DNA of 39,734 nt, from IMG/VR virus record IMGVR_UViG_3300044971_002890, positions 1 through 39,734 of that record; one strand, given 5' to 3'. The translations under genes were made by a program, and so were the position numbers. The notes beneath the pieces were generated by a model. The model did no database searches and was not told the origin of the DNA. It saw only the letters and a program-made list of their open reading frames with translations. The DNA is from a virus. Below are positions 5,704 to 14,313 of the stretch, piece after piece. Numbering within the stretch: the stretch's first letter is position 1; each line of letters begins with the position of its first letter.

Positions 5704-6695
5704 GAAAGTTGAATAATTAAAAATCCTTTGCCACCATATCCATCTACTGGGTTAATGCTTCCACCAATACCTCCTCCACCTCCACCAAAAAATTTGCCAT
5801 TATTTATTGGATCCGAAGGATCAGTCCATCTAATACCCGCACCTGCACCACCTGATCCTGGAGCTCCAGATCCAGGTCCGATAGGATACCCAGCACCTCC
5901 ACCACCTTCTGCCCATGATACGTCACCGGCATCTGTTCCATTACTAGTACCTGCGGTAGATCCATATCCACCACCACCGCCAGCATGTGGACCTGCCGGA
6001 CCAATACTCCATGTTGTTGGTGCAGGACCAAAAGCAGTTGTAGTAATTACATTAGGTGCAATTGGTGTAAAATTACTAGGACCACCACTACCACCGGTAG
6101 TTCCTGGTTGTCCATTGTCTACTGCTCCACCAGAACCCCCACCACCTCCACATGCATTAGTTGCTCCGGGTGCAGGATTGCCGTTGGAAAATCTAGGAGC
6201 ACCAGCACCACCAGGACTGCCAGATACACAATTTGGTCCACCTCCTGTTGAAGGTCCACCTGGTCCCGCAGTTTCTCCCGTATTTGGAGATCCTCCACGA
6301 AATCTGATTAAATCAGTCCCACCAGGACCATTTATTTGAATGAAAGTGTCTGCGCCATTAGACCCACCAACTGAATAATAAATGCTTGTAATACCATTTC
6401 CGGGAACAGGAAAACTATCACCACGAATATTTGCCGCAGCGCCTCCACCACCACCTCGACCAGGACAACATCCCCCTGGATGACTAGGATTTCCATCACC
6501 ACCAGCACCAACACCAGATACTTTTATTGTGGTATAACCAGATAAATCTGGTAAAGTTCCTGTTGTGCTTGATCCTGTTGTACCAAAAAATACGTATTCT
6601 TTTGGTACAAAAACTAATGTACTTAAAAGTTTTCTTCTACCGCCAAATCCAAAACCACTTCTATCTACACCAAGTCTTCCCAATAAAGGTGCCAT
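5700..6695 (-). CDS. glycine-rich tail-tip adhesin (331 aa)
   Basis: Starts MAPLLGRLG, then GFGFGGRRKLL and a short beta domain (STLVFVPKEYVFFGTTG), followed by about 250 residues of Gly-rich, Pro-containing loops (GGGGGAAANI, GGPSTGGGP, GGGGGSGGAV) and a closing strand GKGFLIIQLS. It has unusual cysteines (GGCCPGRG, NCVSG, ACGGGG). The build matches the glycine-rich domain of phage adhesins; in T2/S16-type phages the comparable gp38 forms a polyglycine II sandwich that caps the long tail fibre and chooses the receptor. It starts two bases after the stop of the fibre gene at 6698, so the two are coupled. An adhesin role is inferred. Confidence 0.8.
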   Translation of the reverse strand: MAPLLGRLGVDRSGFGFGGRRKLLSTLVFVPKEYVFFGTTGSSTTGTLPDLSGYTTIKVSGVGAGGDGNPSHPGGCCPGRGGGGGAAANIRGDSFPVPGNGITSIYYSVGGSNGADTFIQINGPGGTDLIRFRGGSPNTGETAGPGGPSTGGGPNCVSGSPGGAGAPRFSNGNPAPGATNACGGGGGSGGAVDNGQPGTTGGSGGPSNFTPIAPNVITTTAFGPAPTTWSIGPAGPHAGGGGGYGSTAGTSNGTDAGDVSWAEGGGGAGYPIGPGSGAPGSGGAGAGIRWTDPSDPINNGKFFGGGGGGIGGSINPVDGYGGKGFLIIQLS

Positions 6696-6697
6696 AA

Positions 6698-7531
6698 TTA
6701 CCAGAAACCTCCACTAACTACTCCAAGAACTTGATAATTTGCTGCTGTTGATGCAGAACCAATAGTATTAATTCCAGTGAAACTAAAGATTGTATGTCCT
6801 GTCGTTGTTGTAACACCAGAAAGTGCTGTTTCTAATGAACCACCTGCCCAACGAATCGTTTCTGGAACACCATTCAAGTTAACAGCAGTGCAAGTTCTTG
6901 CAGTTCCTGTATTGTTTACAATCACAGCAAAAGAAATTGAGTGATCATCATAATCACTTGATGTTGGAATACCTACAACATTGACTGTAATATTTCCACT
7001 TGGATTTATTGCGTACCCAACATTTGAACTTGATGTAGAATTATATGTTAGTGTGACAGTATTTCCAGAATGTCTATGAACTTTTTCCATTCCAGATGTA
7101 ACTCTCATTGCTCCGGAGAATGTAGAAACTCCAGCAGTTATGTTTAAACCACCAGAAGTAACATTAACTCCGCCAGCAGTTACATTTATTCCCGTTCTTG
7201 CAGTAACAAGACCAATAGAATCAATATTAGTTACATCTTCATAAGTTAAAGTTCCAGCAATAGAAACATTGCCACTAATCGATGCACTAGAAGCTGTGAT
7301 AGAACCAACTGTAATATTAGGACTTCCAGTTAGTCCATAAGCAGTTGTTGCAATACCTGTTACATTACCAACTAAATTACCACTAAAACTAACAGCCGTC
7401 GCTATGCCTGCAATATTAATATTACCAGCACCAGTTAATTCTTGCCCAGAAGGAATTTCAGCGCCATAGGTTAGTTGTGGAGCACCGGTTCCCGCACGAT
7501 TAACTATTTTGTCTGCTCTAATTCTTGACAT
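6698..7531 (-). CDS. tail-fibre protein partnering the 5700 adhesin
   Basis: 277 aa. The N-terminus MSRIRADKIVNRAGTGAPQL is the DxIxNRAGTGAP leader shared by several fibre genes here. Next come beta-repeat segments (GIATAVSFSGNLVGNVTGIA, VSIAGTLTYEDVTNIDSIG; the latter also in the 1305-aa protein), then a C-terminal domain ending in FTGINTIGSASTAANYQVLG, shared with the genes at 13654 and 24410. Preceded by a late motif at 7561. Probably a trimeric fibre segment that presents the downstream adhesin. Confidence 0.8.
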   Translation of the reverse strand: MSRIRADKIVNRAGTGAPQLTYGAEIPSGQELTGAGNINIAGIATAVSFSGNLVGNVTGIATTAYGLTGSPNITVGSITASSASISGNVSIAGTLTYEDVTNIDSIGLVTARTGINVTAGGVNVTSGGLNITAGVSTFSGAMRVTSGMEKVHRHSGNTVTLTYNSTSSSNVGYAINPSGNITVNVVGIPTSSDYDDHSISFAVIVNNTGTARTCTAVNLNGVPETIRWAGGSLETALSGVTTTTGHTIFSFTGINTIGSASTAANYQVLGVVSGGFW

Positions 7532-7560
7532 TAGATTATAAGACTGTCCAATATTAAAAG

Positions 7561-7567
7561 TATTTAT
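7561..7567 (-). promoter_or_regulatory. T4-type late promoter motif
   Basis: GAATAAATA on the minus strand, 30 bases before the fibre ATG at 7531. T4 late promoters have TATAAATA as their only element. Confidence 0.65.
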
Positions 7568-7580
7568 TCACAAAAATAAA

Positions 7581-7721
7581 TTAAAATTTTGAAACTATAT
7601 TGATTACACATCTAAAATCTTGTTGAAATGGTGAACTGCTATCGTGAAAATTATTACTATCAAAAATGCATTCAGTGATATTATATATGAGTTTTTGAGA
7701 AATGTCTGTAAGTCTAGAATT
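7581..7721 (-). pseudogene. C-terminal fragment of a 2OG-Fe(II) oxygenase
   Basis: A 46-codon open stretch ending TAA at 7581-7583 with no start codon, in a different frame from the gene before it. It reads KLIYNITECIFDSNNFHDSS and then DFRCVINIVSKF: a strand, the distal metal-ligand His (FH), and the 2-oxoglutarate-binding Arg with the last two strands, exactly the tail of this superfamily. The HxD half is missing. It lies directly behind the intact oxygenase at 7714, overlapping its last codons. It looks like the remains of a gene whose front was replaced by recombination. A start from a non-standard codon cannot be excluded. Confidence 0.7.
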
Positions 7722-8208
7722 TCATAAAATTAAATCCACAAACTATCCTATCATTATTTGAATCATTAACTTCGGTTTCATGCAACAAACTTGCATTAAA
7801 TATTATGATGTCATTAGTTTTTACTTCTAATGTTGTCAACTGAGGATCGTAAAAAATAAAATTGCCAGAATTTTTTGGTTTTGAAAAATAGTATACTCCA
7901 GAAAATTTATTGTCTGACTTTTGATCATTATGGTGATGTAATGTAGTTTTTGATCCTATTCTATTTACATTAAACCACATGCTGTGCATGTATCCTTCAC
8001 ATTCCAGAAGTGTTTCAACTTTATTTTGAATTGAATTTGATAATTTTTTAAATAATTTTTTTCTATGCAAATATCTTTCATATTCAAAAGTTGAGTATGA
8101 ATCTCCCATACAACTTATATGAGAGTACAAGTTATTTTTAATATATTGAAACAGAAAATATTTGTAAATAGGATTAATATACAACTTTGATTTTATTGGA
8201 AAATTCAT
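7714..8208 (-). CDS. 2OG-Fe(II) oxygenase-like protein (2OG-FeII_Oxy_5 type)
   Basis: 164 aa, short for the family, with an AT-rich, Lys/Asn/Tyr-rich N-terminus. The core has MWFNVNRIGSKTTLHHHND (His91-Asp95 region), SGVYYFSKPKNSGNFIFYD, then IIIFNASLLHE (His143) and DRIVCGFNF (Arg154). Ligand order fits the double-stranded beta helix. Its start overlaps the previous oxygenase by 4 nt (ATGA), so it is coupled. Last intact gene of a three-oxygenase run driven from the promoter at 9394. Substrate unknown. Confidence 0.87.
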   Translation of the reverse strand: MNFPIKSKLYINPIYKYFLFQYIKNNLYSHISCMGDSYSTFEYERYLHRKKLFKKLSNSIQNKVETLLECEGYMHSMWFNVNRIGSKTTLHHHNDQKSDNKFSGVYYFSKPKNSGNFIFYDPQLTTLEVKTNDIIIFNASLLHETEVNDSNNDRIVCGFNFMKF

Positions 8209-8813
8209 TTTAAAAAAAATATCATGGACAATCTGCAGTTTTCTTTATTAGTTCCAAAATAATTTTGAGGTCTATGTATTCTATCAGAATCAAAAACCAC
8301 CATTCTATTAAATTTATTTGATATTTCTATTTTATTCTTAAGACCCTTTGTACATCTCTTTACTATCAAATTTTTCCAGATAAATTTATCCACAAAACTT
8401 TTTTTGGATGCAAAAAATCCTTCTTTTAAATCTGTGGCATTTTGCGTATGAAAATATAAATGTCTGTTATTTTTTGCATAATCATATATTTCTATACCTG
8501 TTTTTTCTGGTGGGTTTTCGTTTAGATATATTACAGCAGAATATTTAAATCCATCATATCCATTTTTTCCAGAATCTGAATGCGGAATACCAGTAACATA
8601 TTTCTCATCAATAAAATCAAATCCACACTCAGCAACTCTAATATCTTCATTTAACTCTTTTTTTAAAAGATTTAGTACCAAATTTTCAATTTTTGTTGGA
8701 ATGATTTTTCTTGTGCCTGGATGCGTAAGATAATTATCTTTTATTTTACTCTTGAAAGCTTCCTTTCTTACAAAATATGGATCAGGTAAAAAATTATCAA
8801 TTACTTTAATCAT
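8205..8813 (-). CDS. DUF6445-like 2OG-Fe(II) oxygenase
   Basis: I use the ATG at 8811-8813 (MIKVIDNFLPDPYFVR), a standard opening for this family, giving 202 aa; the frame is open to 8834 but that would lengthen the overlap with the gene before. Key segments: TGIPHSDSG (HxD, about His78/Asp80), FKYSAVIYLNENP, NRMVVFDSDRIHRPQ (His about 180) and CRLSMIFFL (Arg about 194). About 60 extra residues between the halves (KSFVDKFIWKN...) form an insertion. The start overlaps the preceding oxygenase by 8 nt. Probably active; substrate unknown. Confidence 0.87.
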   Translation of the reverse strand: MIKVIDNFLPDPYFVRKEAFKSKIKDNYLTHPGTRKIIPTKIENLVLNLLKKELNEDIRVAECGFDFIDEKYVTGIPHSDSGKNGYDGFKYSAVIYLNENPPEKTGIEIYDYAKNNRHLYFHTQNATDLKEGFFASKKSFVDKFIWKNLIVKRCTKGLKNKIEISNKFNRMVVFDSDRIHRPQNYFGTNKENCRLSMIFFLK

Positions 8814-9372
8814 AAGAAAACCAACCAGTTGCAATATACTTAGTTCCTTTATTGGGGATAATACCAGAATGCATATGAGTCCATGCAGCAGGCCAAATCA
8901 CTATTCTTCCTACTTTTGCTTTCATATCTAGTTTTTGATGATAAAACCTAGTTCCGCTTTTTGCATCATTAAGATAAATCATCCATACTAACATTCTTTT
9001 TGATGTAATACCCTCCTGTTCACAATGAATTATATAATATCCCTCATTCTCTTTAAATCTTTGAATGTGATAATAATTATCAACGTTCCAGGAGGAAACT
9101 TTATCTATTAATGGGTATTTTTTTTTATATTCCTTCAAACATTCAATCACTGATGGTAAAATAATTTCATTTATTCTTTGATTACCTTCAGTGACAATAT
9201 TTTCCCCATCAGTCTTAAAGAATAAATCAATACCTATTCCTTTTTTCTTTTCATAATTAACTTCTCCTCCTGCACGTCCTTCAACATGAAATGGACAAGA
9301 TTCAAAAAGATTAATTAAATACTCGCATTCATCTTTTGTAAGTATATTATCATATTTTTCTATAAAATTCAT
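8806..9372 (-). CDS. prolyl-4-hydroxylase-like 2OG-Fe(II) oxygenase
   Basis: 188 aa. Starts MNFIEKYDNILTKDECEYLI, as in P4H-type enzymes. The core reads YYIIHCEQE (His116, Glu118 as HxE ligands), RMLVWMIYLND, then IWPAAWTHMHSGIIPNKGTK (His166 or 168, Lys178 in place of Arg) and YIATGWF. HxE rather than HxD and Lys as the 2-oxoglutarate partner are accepted variants of this fold. First gene of a coupled trio (8806, 8205, 7714) directly after the adhesin at 9400, with its own sigma70-type promoter. A prolyl-hydroxylase role is an inference from the fold. Confidence 0.88.
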   Translation of the reverse strand: MNFIEKYDNILTKDECEYLINLFESCPFHVEGRAGGEVNYEKKKGIGIDLFFKTDGENIVTEGNQRINEIILPSVIECLKEYKKKYPLIDKVSSWNVDNYYHIQRFKENEGYYIIHCEQEGITSKRMLVWMIYLNDAKSGTRFYHQKLDMKAKVGRIVIWPAAWTHMHSGIIPNKGTKYIATGWFSYD

Positions 9373-9393
9373 AATAAAAATTTAAGTAATCTA

Positions 9394-9422
9394 ATTATAC
9401 TATATTTGATATCTAATTACAA
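9394..9422 (-). promoter_or_regulatory. sigma70-type promoter for the three-oxygenase operon
   Basis: TTGTAA (9417-9422), 17 bp, perfect TATAAT (9394-9399) on the minus strand. It overlaps the last codons of the adhesin at 9400 and would start transcription near 9387, 15 bases ahead of the ATG. Confidence 0.55.
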
Positions 9423-10116
9423 CTCTTCCTGGTGCGCCTGGTTTTCCTGTTCCACCTGGTCCACCATCAAATGAACCAGCACCTCCACCTCCTCCACCGC
9501 CATAGGGTTGTCCAGGAGTTGCTGAATCTGGTTGACCATGATTACCACCATTCCCACCAAATCCTGGCGATATATATGGTCTCCACCAAAGAGATCCTGG
9601 TTGTGGAACTCCTCCCGCCGGGTTTCCCGGAGTTCCACTAAAACTACCTGGTCGACCTGGGGCAGCTGGTCCTGGATAATTTTCCGTAAGAGATGCCCCA
9701 GGCCAAGGAGTAGAATTACTTCCACCAGGACCACCAGCAGATATGAAAGTACTATTTACATTTGTGAGTTGACTGCCATCACCTGCACCAGCAACAGAAA
9801 CTGGATATGTTCCAGGAGTTAAAGATACAGACCAAACACCGGTGGCACCTCCACCACCACCTGCGCCTCCCGGTGAGTTACTTCCAGATCCACCTATGGA
9901 CTGACCACCGCCACCGCCACCTTGAAGAAGAACTTCAATTTGACTACTTCCAGATTGAACTAAGAAACTACTTGAGCTGTCAAATACATGATATACATAT
10001 CCATCACCTGGATTTGATTTACTTCCACCAGTAGCGGAAAATGGAACAGCAGCAGTACCAGTAGGAGCATCAACTCTACCAAAACCCATTCTACCGCCAG
10101 TAAAAATTGGTGCCAT
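9400..10116 (-). CDS. glycine-rich tail-tip adhesin (238 aa)
   Basis: Begins MAPIFTGGRMGFGRVDAP. A first beta domain (GDGYVYHVFDSSSSFLVQSG, SQIEVLLQGGGGGG) leads into Gly/Pro-rich loops (GGAGGGGGATGVWSVSL, PGPAAPGRPGSFSGTPG) and ends GAPGRVVIRYQI, the VVIRY-type ending seen in most adhesins here. It is the shortest of the seven. It starts 4 bases after the fibre gene at 10121 and lacks its own late promoter. Role as receptor-binding cap of that fibre is inferred. Confidence 0.8.
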   Translation of the reverse strand: MAPIFTGGRMGFGRVDAPTGTAAVPFSATGGSKSNPGDGYVYHVFDSSSSFLVQSGSSQIEVLLQGGGGGGQSIGGSGSNSPGGAGGGGGATGVWSVSLTPGTYPVSVAGAGDGSQLTNVNSTFISAGGPGGSNSTPWPGASLTENYPGPAAPGRPGSFSGTPGNPAGGVPQPGSLWWRPYISPGFGGNGGNHGQPDSATPGQPYGGGGGGGAGSFDGGPGGTGKPGAPGRVVIRYQI

Positions 10117-10120
10117 AATA

Positions 10121-10957
10121 TCAAACTCCTACGTTACCTTGTCTAAATCCGCCGTTCTTGGTTGCATAAATCTGATAACTTGTTGCATTGGTATTAGAAC
10201 CACCAGTATAATGTACAAAGAACGAAACAAAATCTCTATCATTTACGGTTGAAGATAGAGTGACAGTCGTTGCGGAACCAACTAATGCTCTGGTTGAAAT
10301 ACCTGTAACTGCTGCTCCGTTTTCATACCCAATCACAGTGCAGTTAGTTCCAATACCAGTTGTTCCAGTTGTGTTTCCTGTTCCAGCAGGAGTTGTGGAC
10401 ATCTGAGTAAAGATGCAAGTAATCGTTGTACCGTTTGCATTACCAGTAAAGGCAGGCATATTCTTAAACGACACAATACCAATGTTTGCACCCGTTGGAA
10501 TTGTATAAGTATAAGTCGTTGCGTTTCTTACATCCAGTTCAAGAACTAGATTGTTTCCACTGTTATAAGTCGTTGCGGCAGAAACAGTTTCAATAACTCC
10601 CTTAAACTTATTCGGATCGGAATAAACAAAGGAACTACTTCCTCTTTCCCAAGTTAACGTCTTATCTCCATCAGAACCACCGAAGATCGTAATACCACCA
10701 CCATCTGCCGTAGAGTTTGATGGTGAAGTCGTTGTTCCAATACCAATATTCTTATCTTCGATTGTAAGATTTACAGTATCAATGGTCGTTGTGGTTCCAT
10801 TGACGGTTAAGTTTCCAGATACAGTTAAATTTCCAACAGATTGAATATCACCAACATTAACAATACCACAGCTTGCCAAATCTAAGTTATCAAGTGCAGG
10901 AATTTCCTGTATTTGATTAGAACTTGGATTGGCAACTAACGGAAATCTATTGGCCAT
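10121..10957 (-). CDS. tail-fibre protein partnering the 9400 adhesin
   Basis: 278 aa. N-terminus MANRFPLVANPSSNQIQEIP (shared with the gene at 20950) is probably the attachment end. Then VGNLTVSGNLTVNGTTTTI, the IEDKNIGIGTTTSPSN block and GGITIFGGSDGDKTLTW, a module almost repeated in the gene at 29174. The C-terminal domain ends SYQIYATKNGGFRQGNVGV. Late motif at 10978. A beta-structured trimeric fibre segment is likely. Confidence 0.8.
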   Translation of the reverse strand: MANRFPLVANPSSNQIQEIPALDNLDLASCGIVNVGDIQSVGNLTVSGNLTVNGTTTTIDTVNLTIEDKNIGIGTTTSPSNSTADGGGITIFGGSDGDKTLTWERGSSSFVYSDPNKFKGVIETVSAATTYNSGNNLVLELDVRNATTYTYTIPTGANIGIVSFKNMPAFTGNANGTTITCIFTQMSTTPAGTGNTTGTTGIGTNCTVIGYENGAAVTGISTRALVGSATTVTLSSTVNDRDFVSFFVHYTGGSNTNATSYQIYATKNGGFRQGNVGV

Positions 10958-10977
10958 TTTAATAAATTAGTTTTAAA

Positions 10978-10984
10978 TATTTAT
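10978..10984 (-). promoter_or_regulatory. T4-type late promoter motif
   Basis: CATAAATATTTAAAA, 21 bases before the ATG at 10957. Confidence 0.65.
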
Positions 10985-10987
10985 GTT

Positions 10988-11704
10988 TTAGATACCAATT
11001 GAAATATTACCACTTCTTCCATTTACATTAAAAGATGAACCTGTGATATTAAATGTTACTGCTGTACCAGTTCTCACTCCAATGGTTAAAGTTCTAGAAA
11101 GTCCTGTCAGTTGAGATCCATCGCCACTAAAACTTGTTGCGGTAGCAACACCAACGACTTGAACTCCACTTGGAAATGTTGGAGCACCAGTTCCTGCTTT
11201 GTTTGTAAAAGTATCAGCACGAACTCTTCCACCAACACCAGAGATTGATTGCATTCCTTCCGTAGAAAGACCTAAAATATCAGCAACAAATTCATCACCA
11301 TCAGCAATAATTAAATCAGCACCTTCTTCAATTGCAAGATCAACATACTGTGTATAAGCAACTTGTGTAGAATTAGGAACATCAATGGTAACTGTTTGTC
11401 CAATACTTAAAATAGAATCAGTATAATAAATTTTATTTAATGGATTATCAGTATCTTCACTAAGAGGTGTTCCTAATCCAACGCCTCCGCCAGAACCAGA
11501 AATACTAATATCAATTCGATTATCATGAACGATAAAAGTGTTTCCGACACCAATGAAATTTAATGCCGTTATAATACCACTGTGTATGGCATATCCACCA
11601 GAGTAAATACCAATACCTTTTATTCCATTTGTAGCAGTTAAGATACCTATCTGTACGTTGGTGTCCGATGCAATACCAGGTCCAAGTATCTTTGTGAATG
11701 CCAT
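10988..11704 (-). CDS. tail-fibre-like protein without its own adhesin partner
   Basis: 238 aa. Starts MAFTKILGPGIASDTNVQIG, then LNFIGVGNTFIVHDNRIDIS (also in the 540-aa protein). A middle part is of unusual, acidic composition (DLAIEEGADLIIADGDEFV). Then come RADTFTNKAGTGAPTFP and SFSGDGSQLTG, the fibre leader and repeat found at the N-termini of other genes, now internal. It thus looks like a fusion of two fibre modules. Late motif at 11719. Its place after the double adhesin suggests an independent fibre part. Confidence 0.75.
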   Translation of the reverse strand: MAFTKILGPGIASDTNVQIGILTATNGIKGIGIYSGGYAIHSGIITALNFIGVGNTFIVHDNRIDISISGSGGGVGLGTPLSEDTDNPLNKIYYTDSILSIGQTVTIDVPNSTQVAYTQYVDLAIEEGADLIIADGDEFVADILGLSTEGMQSISGVGGRVRADTFTNKAGTGAPTFPSGVQVVGVATATSFSGDGSQLTGLSRTLTIGVRTGTAVTFNITGSSFNVNGRSGNISIGI

Positions 11705-11718
11705 TTTAGGTTTTTAGG

Positions 11719-11725
11719 TATTTAT
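11719..11725 (-). promoter_or_regulatory. T4-type late promoter motif containing a stop codon
   Basis: CATAAATACCTAAAAA; its TAA (11722-11724) is the stop codon of the adhesin gene before it. 15 bases before the ATG at 11704. Confidence 0.7.
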
Positions 11726-13650
11726 GTTGGGTAGGCGATCATAACGATTCCTGAACCACCATTGCCACCAGAAAAAGTTCCTGGAGTTGCTGTTTCACTT
11801 GCTCCACCACCGCCAGATCCAGTATTTTCTAAGGCATTAGATCCATTACCACCCGAAGGACTTCCACCACCACCACCATCTCCAGCACCAGCATAAGGAC
11901 CACCAGGACCTCCACCTTTAGCAGTTGATGTTCCATTATAAATTCCACCACCGCCTCCACCAGCAAACCAATATCCGCCTCCACCTGGACCAGAAGAACC
12001 AACTGATGAATTGGGATCTCTAAAAGATGAAGGTACTTGTAATCCTATGCCACCGTGTCCACCGATGCTGGGAGTACCAGTTCCACCGACACCGCCAGCA
12101 CCACCACCTCCACCAGAACCATATGCTGGTGATCCGGGACCTGAGGCAGAACCACCAGGATTTCCATATTCCGTTGCGCCGGAGTTCGTTGCTGGTTGTG
12201 CTGCCGGAGCAGCAGTTCCACTATTACCAGCACCACCCGATGAACCACCAGTATTTGACCCAACACCCGGATATCCAGCACCGCCAGCACCACCACCATA
12301 TGCTACATAAGGACCTGATGGGTGAGTTACTGTTGTATCATTACCATCAGTTCCTCTATTGGTAGGGGAACTTCCTCTTGGTGCTTGACCACCTGCACCA
12401 ACAGTAATCGTATAAGTTGATGGTGATGGGAAAGAAAGACCTGGATGATAAACAACACCACCAGCACCACCTCCACCACCTGATGCATAATTGGTTGGAT
12501 TAGAACCAGGACCACCGGAACCACCACCTGCGACTATGAATACTTCTGCTGTTGGAATTGCTGATGTTGTTTGGAAAGTACCAGAACTCGTAAAGGTATG
12601 AATCGTTTGACCACCATAATAACTGATAGAACCACCAGTTGCCTTTGCGGTTCCAGTAGATGCAGGAAGTGCATAACGAACGACTACAATACCTGAACCA
12701 CCATTTGCACCAGCAGTATTATTTGTGTCAGGTCCACCACCGCCGCCGGCACCAAGAGAATATGTTCCAGCAGTTGCATTAGCAGTACCACCACCAGAAC
12801 CTCCACCACCAGGTCCACCAGCAGCTGGACTAGCACCACTAAAAGCACCGCCCCCACCACCGCCAGCATAAGTTACTGGATTTGTTGGTCCATACGCATA
12901 AACATTTGCGGTTCCCGAACCACCAGTTCTTCCAGAACCTTCTGGACTTCCAGCACCACCAGAACCACCTCCGCCACCACCTCCATATGTTGGACCAGCA
13001 CCAACTTTACCAGTTCCACCAGGATTTCCATAAGTTCCACCTGAACCTCCCGATAATGAACCAGTTGGATATCCATCTCCTGCTCCACCCCCAGAACCTC
13101 CTGTTGGTCCTGGCGAAGGTCCACCAGCAGTTGCACGAGCTCCACCTCCACCGCCACCAGCACTGGTAATAGGACCAAAAACTGATTGTCCACCTGGACC
13201 TCCTGTTGCATATGTTCCACTTGGATATACATACACACCAGGAGAAGGTGGGTAATATGGAGATCCACCACCAGGGAATCCACCAAGACCACCAGCGCCA
13301 ATAGTGACTGTATAAGATCCAGGAGAAGATGATACGGGAAATGCTGTTGCAGTTCTAAATGCACCAGCACCTCCTCCTCCACCATAAGATCCACCACCTC
13401 CTCCTCCACCACCAACTACAAGATAGTCAACAAAGTCAATCGTAGGATCAGTAACCGTAAAAGTTCCCGATGAAGTAAAGATGTGTGCTCTATAATATGG
13501 TCCACCAGATCCTGGTCCTGGATAATCACTAATAACACCTCCACTTGCACCAGCATAACCAGTTGTTCCACCACCAGAAGGAGCAGCAAGGACAGCGCCA
13601 ATACCAAACTGTTTTACAATCGATGCCAGAGAAGTAACAATAGGAGCCAT
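11722..13650 (-). CDS. double glycine-rich tail-tip adhesin (642 aa)
   Basis: Twice the usual adhesin size, with two complete units in tandem. Unit 1 (about residues 30-330) starts YRAHIFTSSGTFTV and ends GSGIVVVRYALP. Unit 2 (about 335-642) starts GQTIHTFTSSGTFQT and ends GSGIVMIAYPT. Each has a short beta domain, a VVGGGG/IVAGGG strand and long Gly/Pro loops. The start is MAPIVTSLASIVKQFG. It begins 3 bases after the fibre gene at 13654. No modification enzyme follows. An internal duplication could double the receptor-binding loops per fibre. Confidence 0.82.
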   Translation of the reverse strand: MAPIVTSLASIVKQFGIGAVLAAPSGGGTTGYAGASGGVISDYPGPGSGGPYYRAHIFTSSGTFTVTDPTIDFVDYLVVGGGGGGGGSYGGGGGAGAFRTATAFPVSSSPGSYTVTIGAGGLGGFPGGGSPYYPPSPGVYVYPSGTYATGGPGGQSVFGPITSAGGGGGGARATAGGPSPGPTGGSGGGAGDGYPTGSLSGGSGGTYGNPGGTGKVGAGPTYGGGGGGGSGGAGSPEGSGRTGGSGTANVYAYGPTNPVTYAGGGGGGAFSGASPAAGGPGGGGSGGGTANATAGTYSLGAGGGGGPDTNNTAGANGGSGIVVVRYALPASTGTAKATGGSISYYGGQTIHTFTSSGTFQTTSAIPTAEVFIVAGGGSGGPGSNPTNYASGGGGGAGGVVYHPGLSFPSPSTYTITVGAGGQAPRGSSPTNRGTDGNDTTVTHPSGPYVAYGGGAGGAGYPGVGSNTGGSSGGAGNSGTAAPAAQPATNSGATEYGNPGGSASGPGSPAYGSGGGGGAGGVGGTGTPSIGGHGGIGLQVPSSFRDPNSSVGSSGPGGGGYWFAGGGGGGIYNGTSTAKGGGPGGPYAGAGDGGGGGSPSGGNGSNALENTGSGGGGASETATPGTFSGGNGGSGIVMIAYPT

Positions 13651-13653
13651 AAA

Positions 13654-14283
13654 TCAGTACCTTCTATATCCGCCGCTTACGTTTGAGAGTAGTTTGTAGT
13701 TAAGTGTTGATGCCGCAGAACCAACTGTATTAATGCCAGTAAAGTTAAAGACATCATAACCAGTGGTGCTTCCAGTTGCGACTGTTCCAGACACATAAGA
13801 GATTGCAGTCTGAACACCAGCAGCAGCATTTGCACCAAACGCAACACCGTTTAATGTAACGCTCGTACAACCATAAGCAGTTGCACCTTGCTGAACGATT
13901 ACTGCAAATGAGATTGCACGATTATCAAAAGAACTATCAGTTGGAATACCAGTTACATTCAGTGTGATGGGTCCTGTTGGATTTGTACAGATCGCAACAT
14001 TACCACCACCAGTATTATAAACAAGACTTACAGAGTTACCAGATACAAGAGTTGTTTTATCTGCAATAGATGAAAGTCTTGTGTCAGTTAAAGTTGAAAT
14101 ACCAGTATTGTTGACACCAGAAACTGAAATGCTTGGAGAACCAGTGAGTCCAGTTGCATTTCCTGTAAGATTACCACTAAAAGTCGTCGCAGTCGCAACA
14201 CCAGTTACGGTTAAACCATTAGGAAAACTGGGTGCTCCTGCCCCAGATCTATTCTTAATAGTGTCAACATTTATATTGGACAT
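13654..14283 (-). CDS. tail-fibre protein partnering the double adhesin
   Basis: 209 aa. MSNINVDTIKNRSGAGAPSFP leader, GVATATTFSGNLTGNATGL repeat, then a C-terminal domain with NTGGGNVAICTNPTGPITLN and FTGINTVGSAASTLNYKLL, homologous to the ends of the genes at 6698 and 24410. Perfect TATAAATA late motif at 14303. A short trimeric fibre carrying the double adhesin is the likely role. Confidence 0.8.
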   Translation of the reverse strand: MSNINVDTIKNRSGAGAPSFPNGLTVTGVATATTFSGNLTGNATGLTGSPSISVSGVNNTGISTLTDTRLSSIADKTTLVSGNSVSLVYNTGGGNVAICTNPTGPITLNVTGIPTDSSFDNRAISFAVIVQQGATAYGCTSVTLNGVAFGANAAAGVQTAISYVSGTVATGSTTGYDVFNFTGINTVGSAASTLNYKLLSNVSGGYRRY

Positions 14284-14302
14284 TGCACTTTATCTTTTTA
14301 GG

Positions 14303-14310
14303 TATTTATA
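14303..14310 (-). promoter_or_regulatory. T4-type late promoter motif, perfect TATAAATA
   Basis: TATAAATACCTAAAAA, 20 bases before the ATG at 14283, directly after the stop of the 82-aa gene. Confidence 0.75.
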
Positions 14311-14313
14311 GAG

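Noticed and set aside
5728-6339. Long plus-strand proline-rich ORF, and similar ones at 12011, 14743 and 28560
   Set aside because: They are exact antisense shadows of glycine-rich genes: GGN codons read as NCC (Pro/Ala/Ser) on the other strand. No ribosome sites or family features.
11800-13400. Regular ACCACCACC-type repetition that looks like a CRISPR or simple repeat array
   Set aside because: It comes from runs of Gly codons in the adhesin gene; there are no fixed-length repeats with unique spacers.
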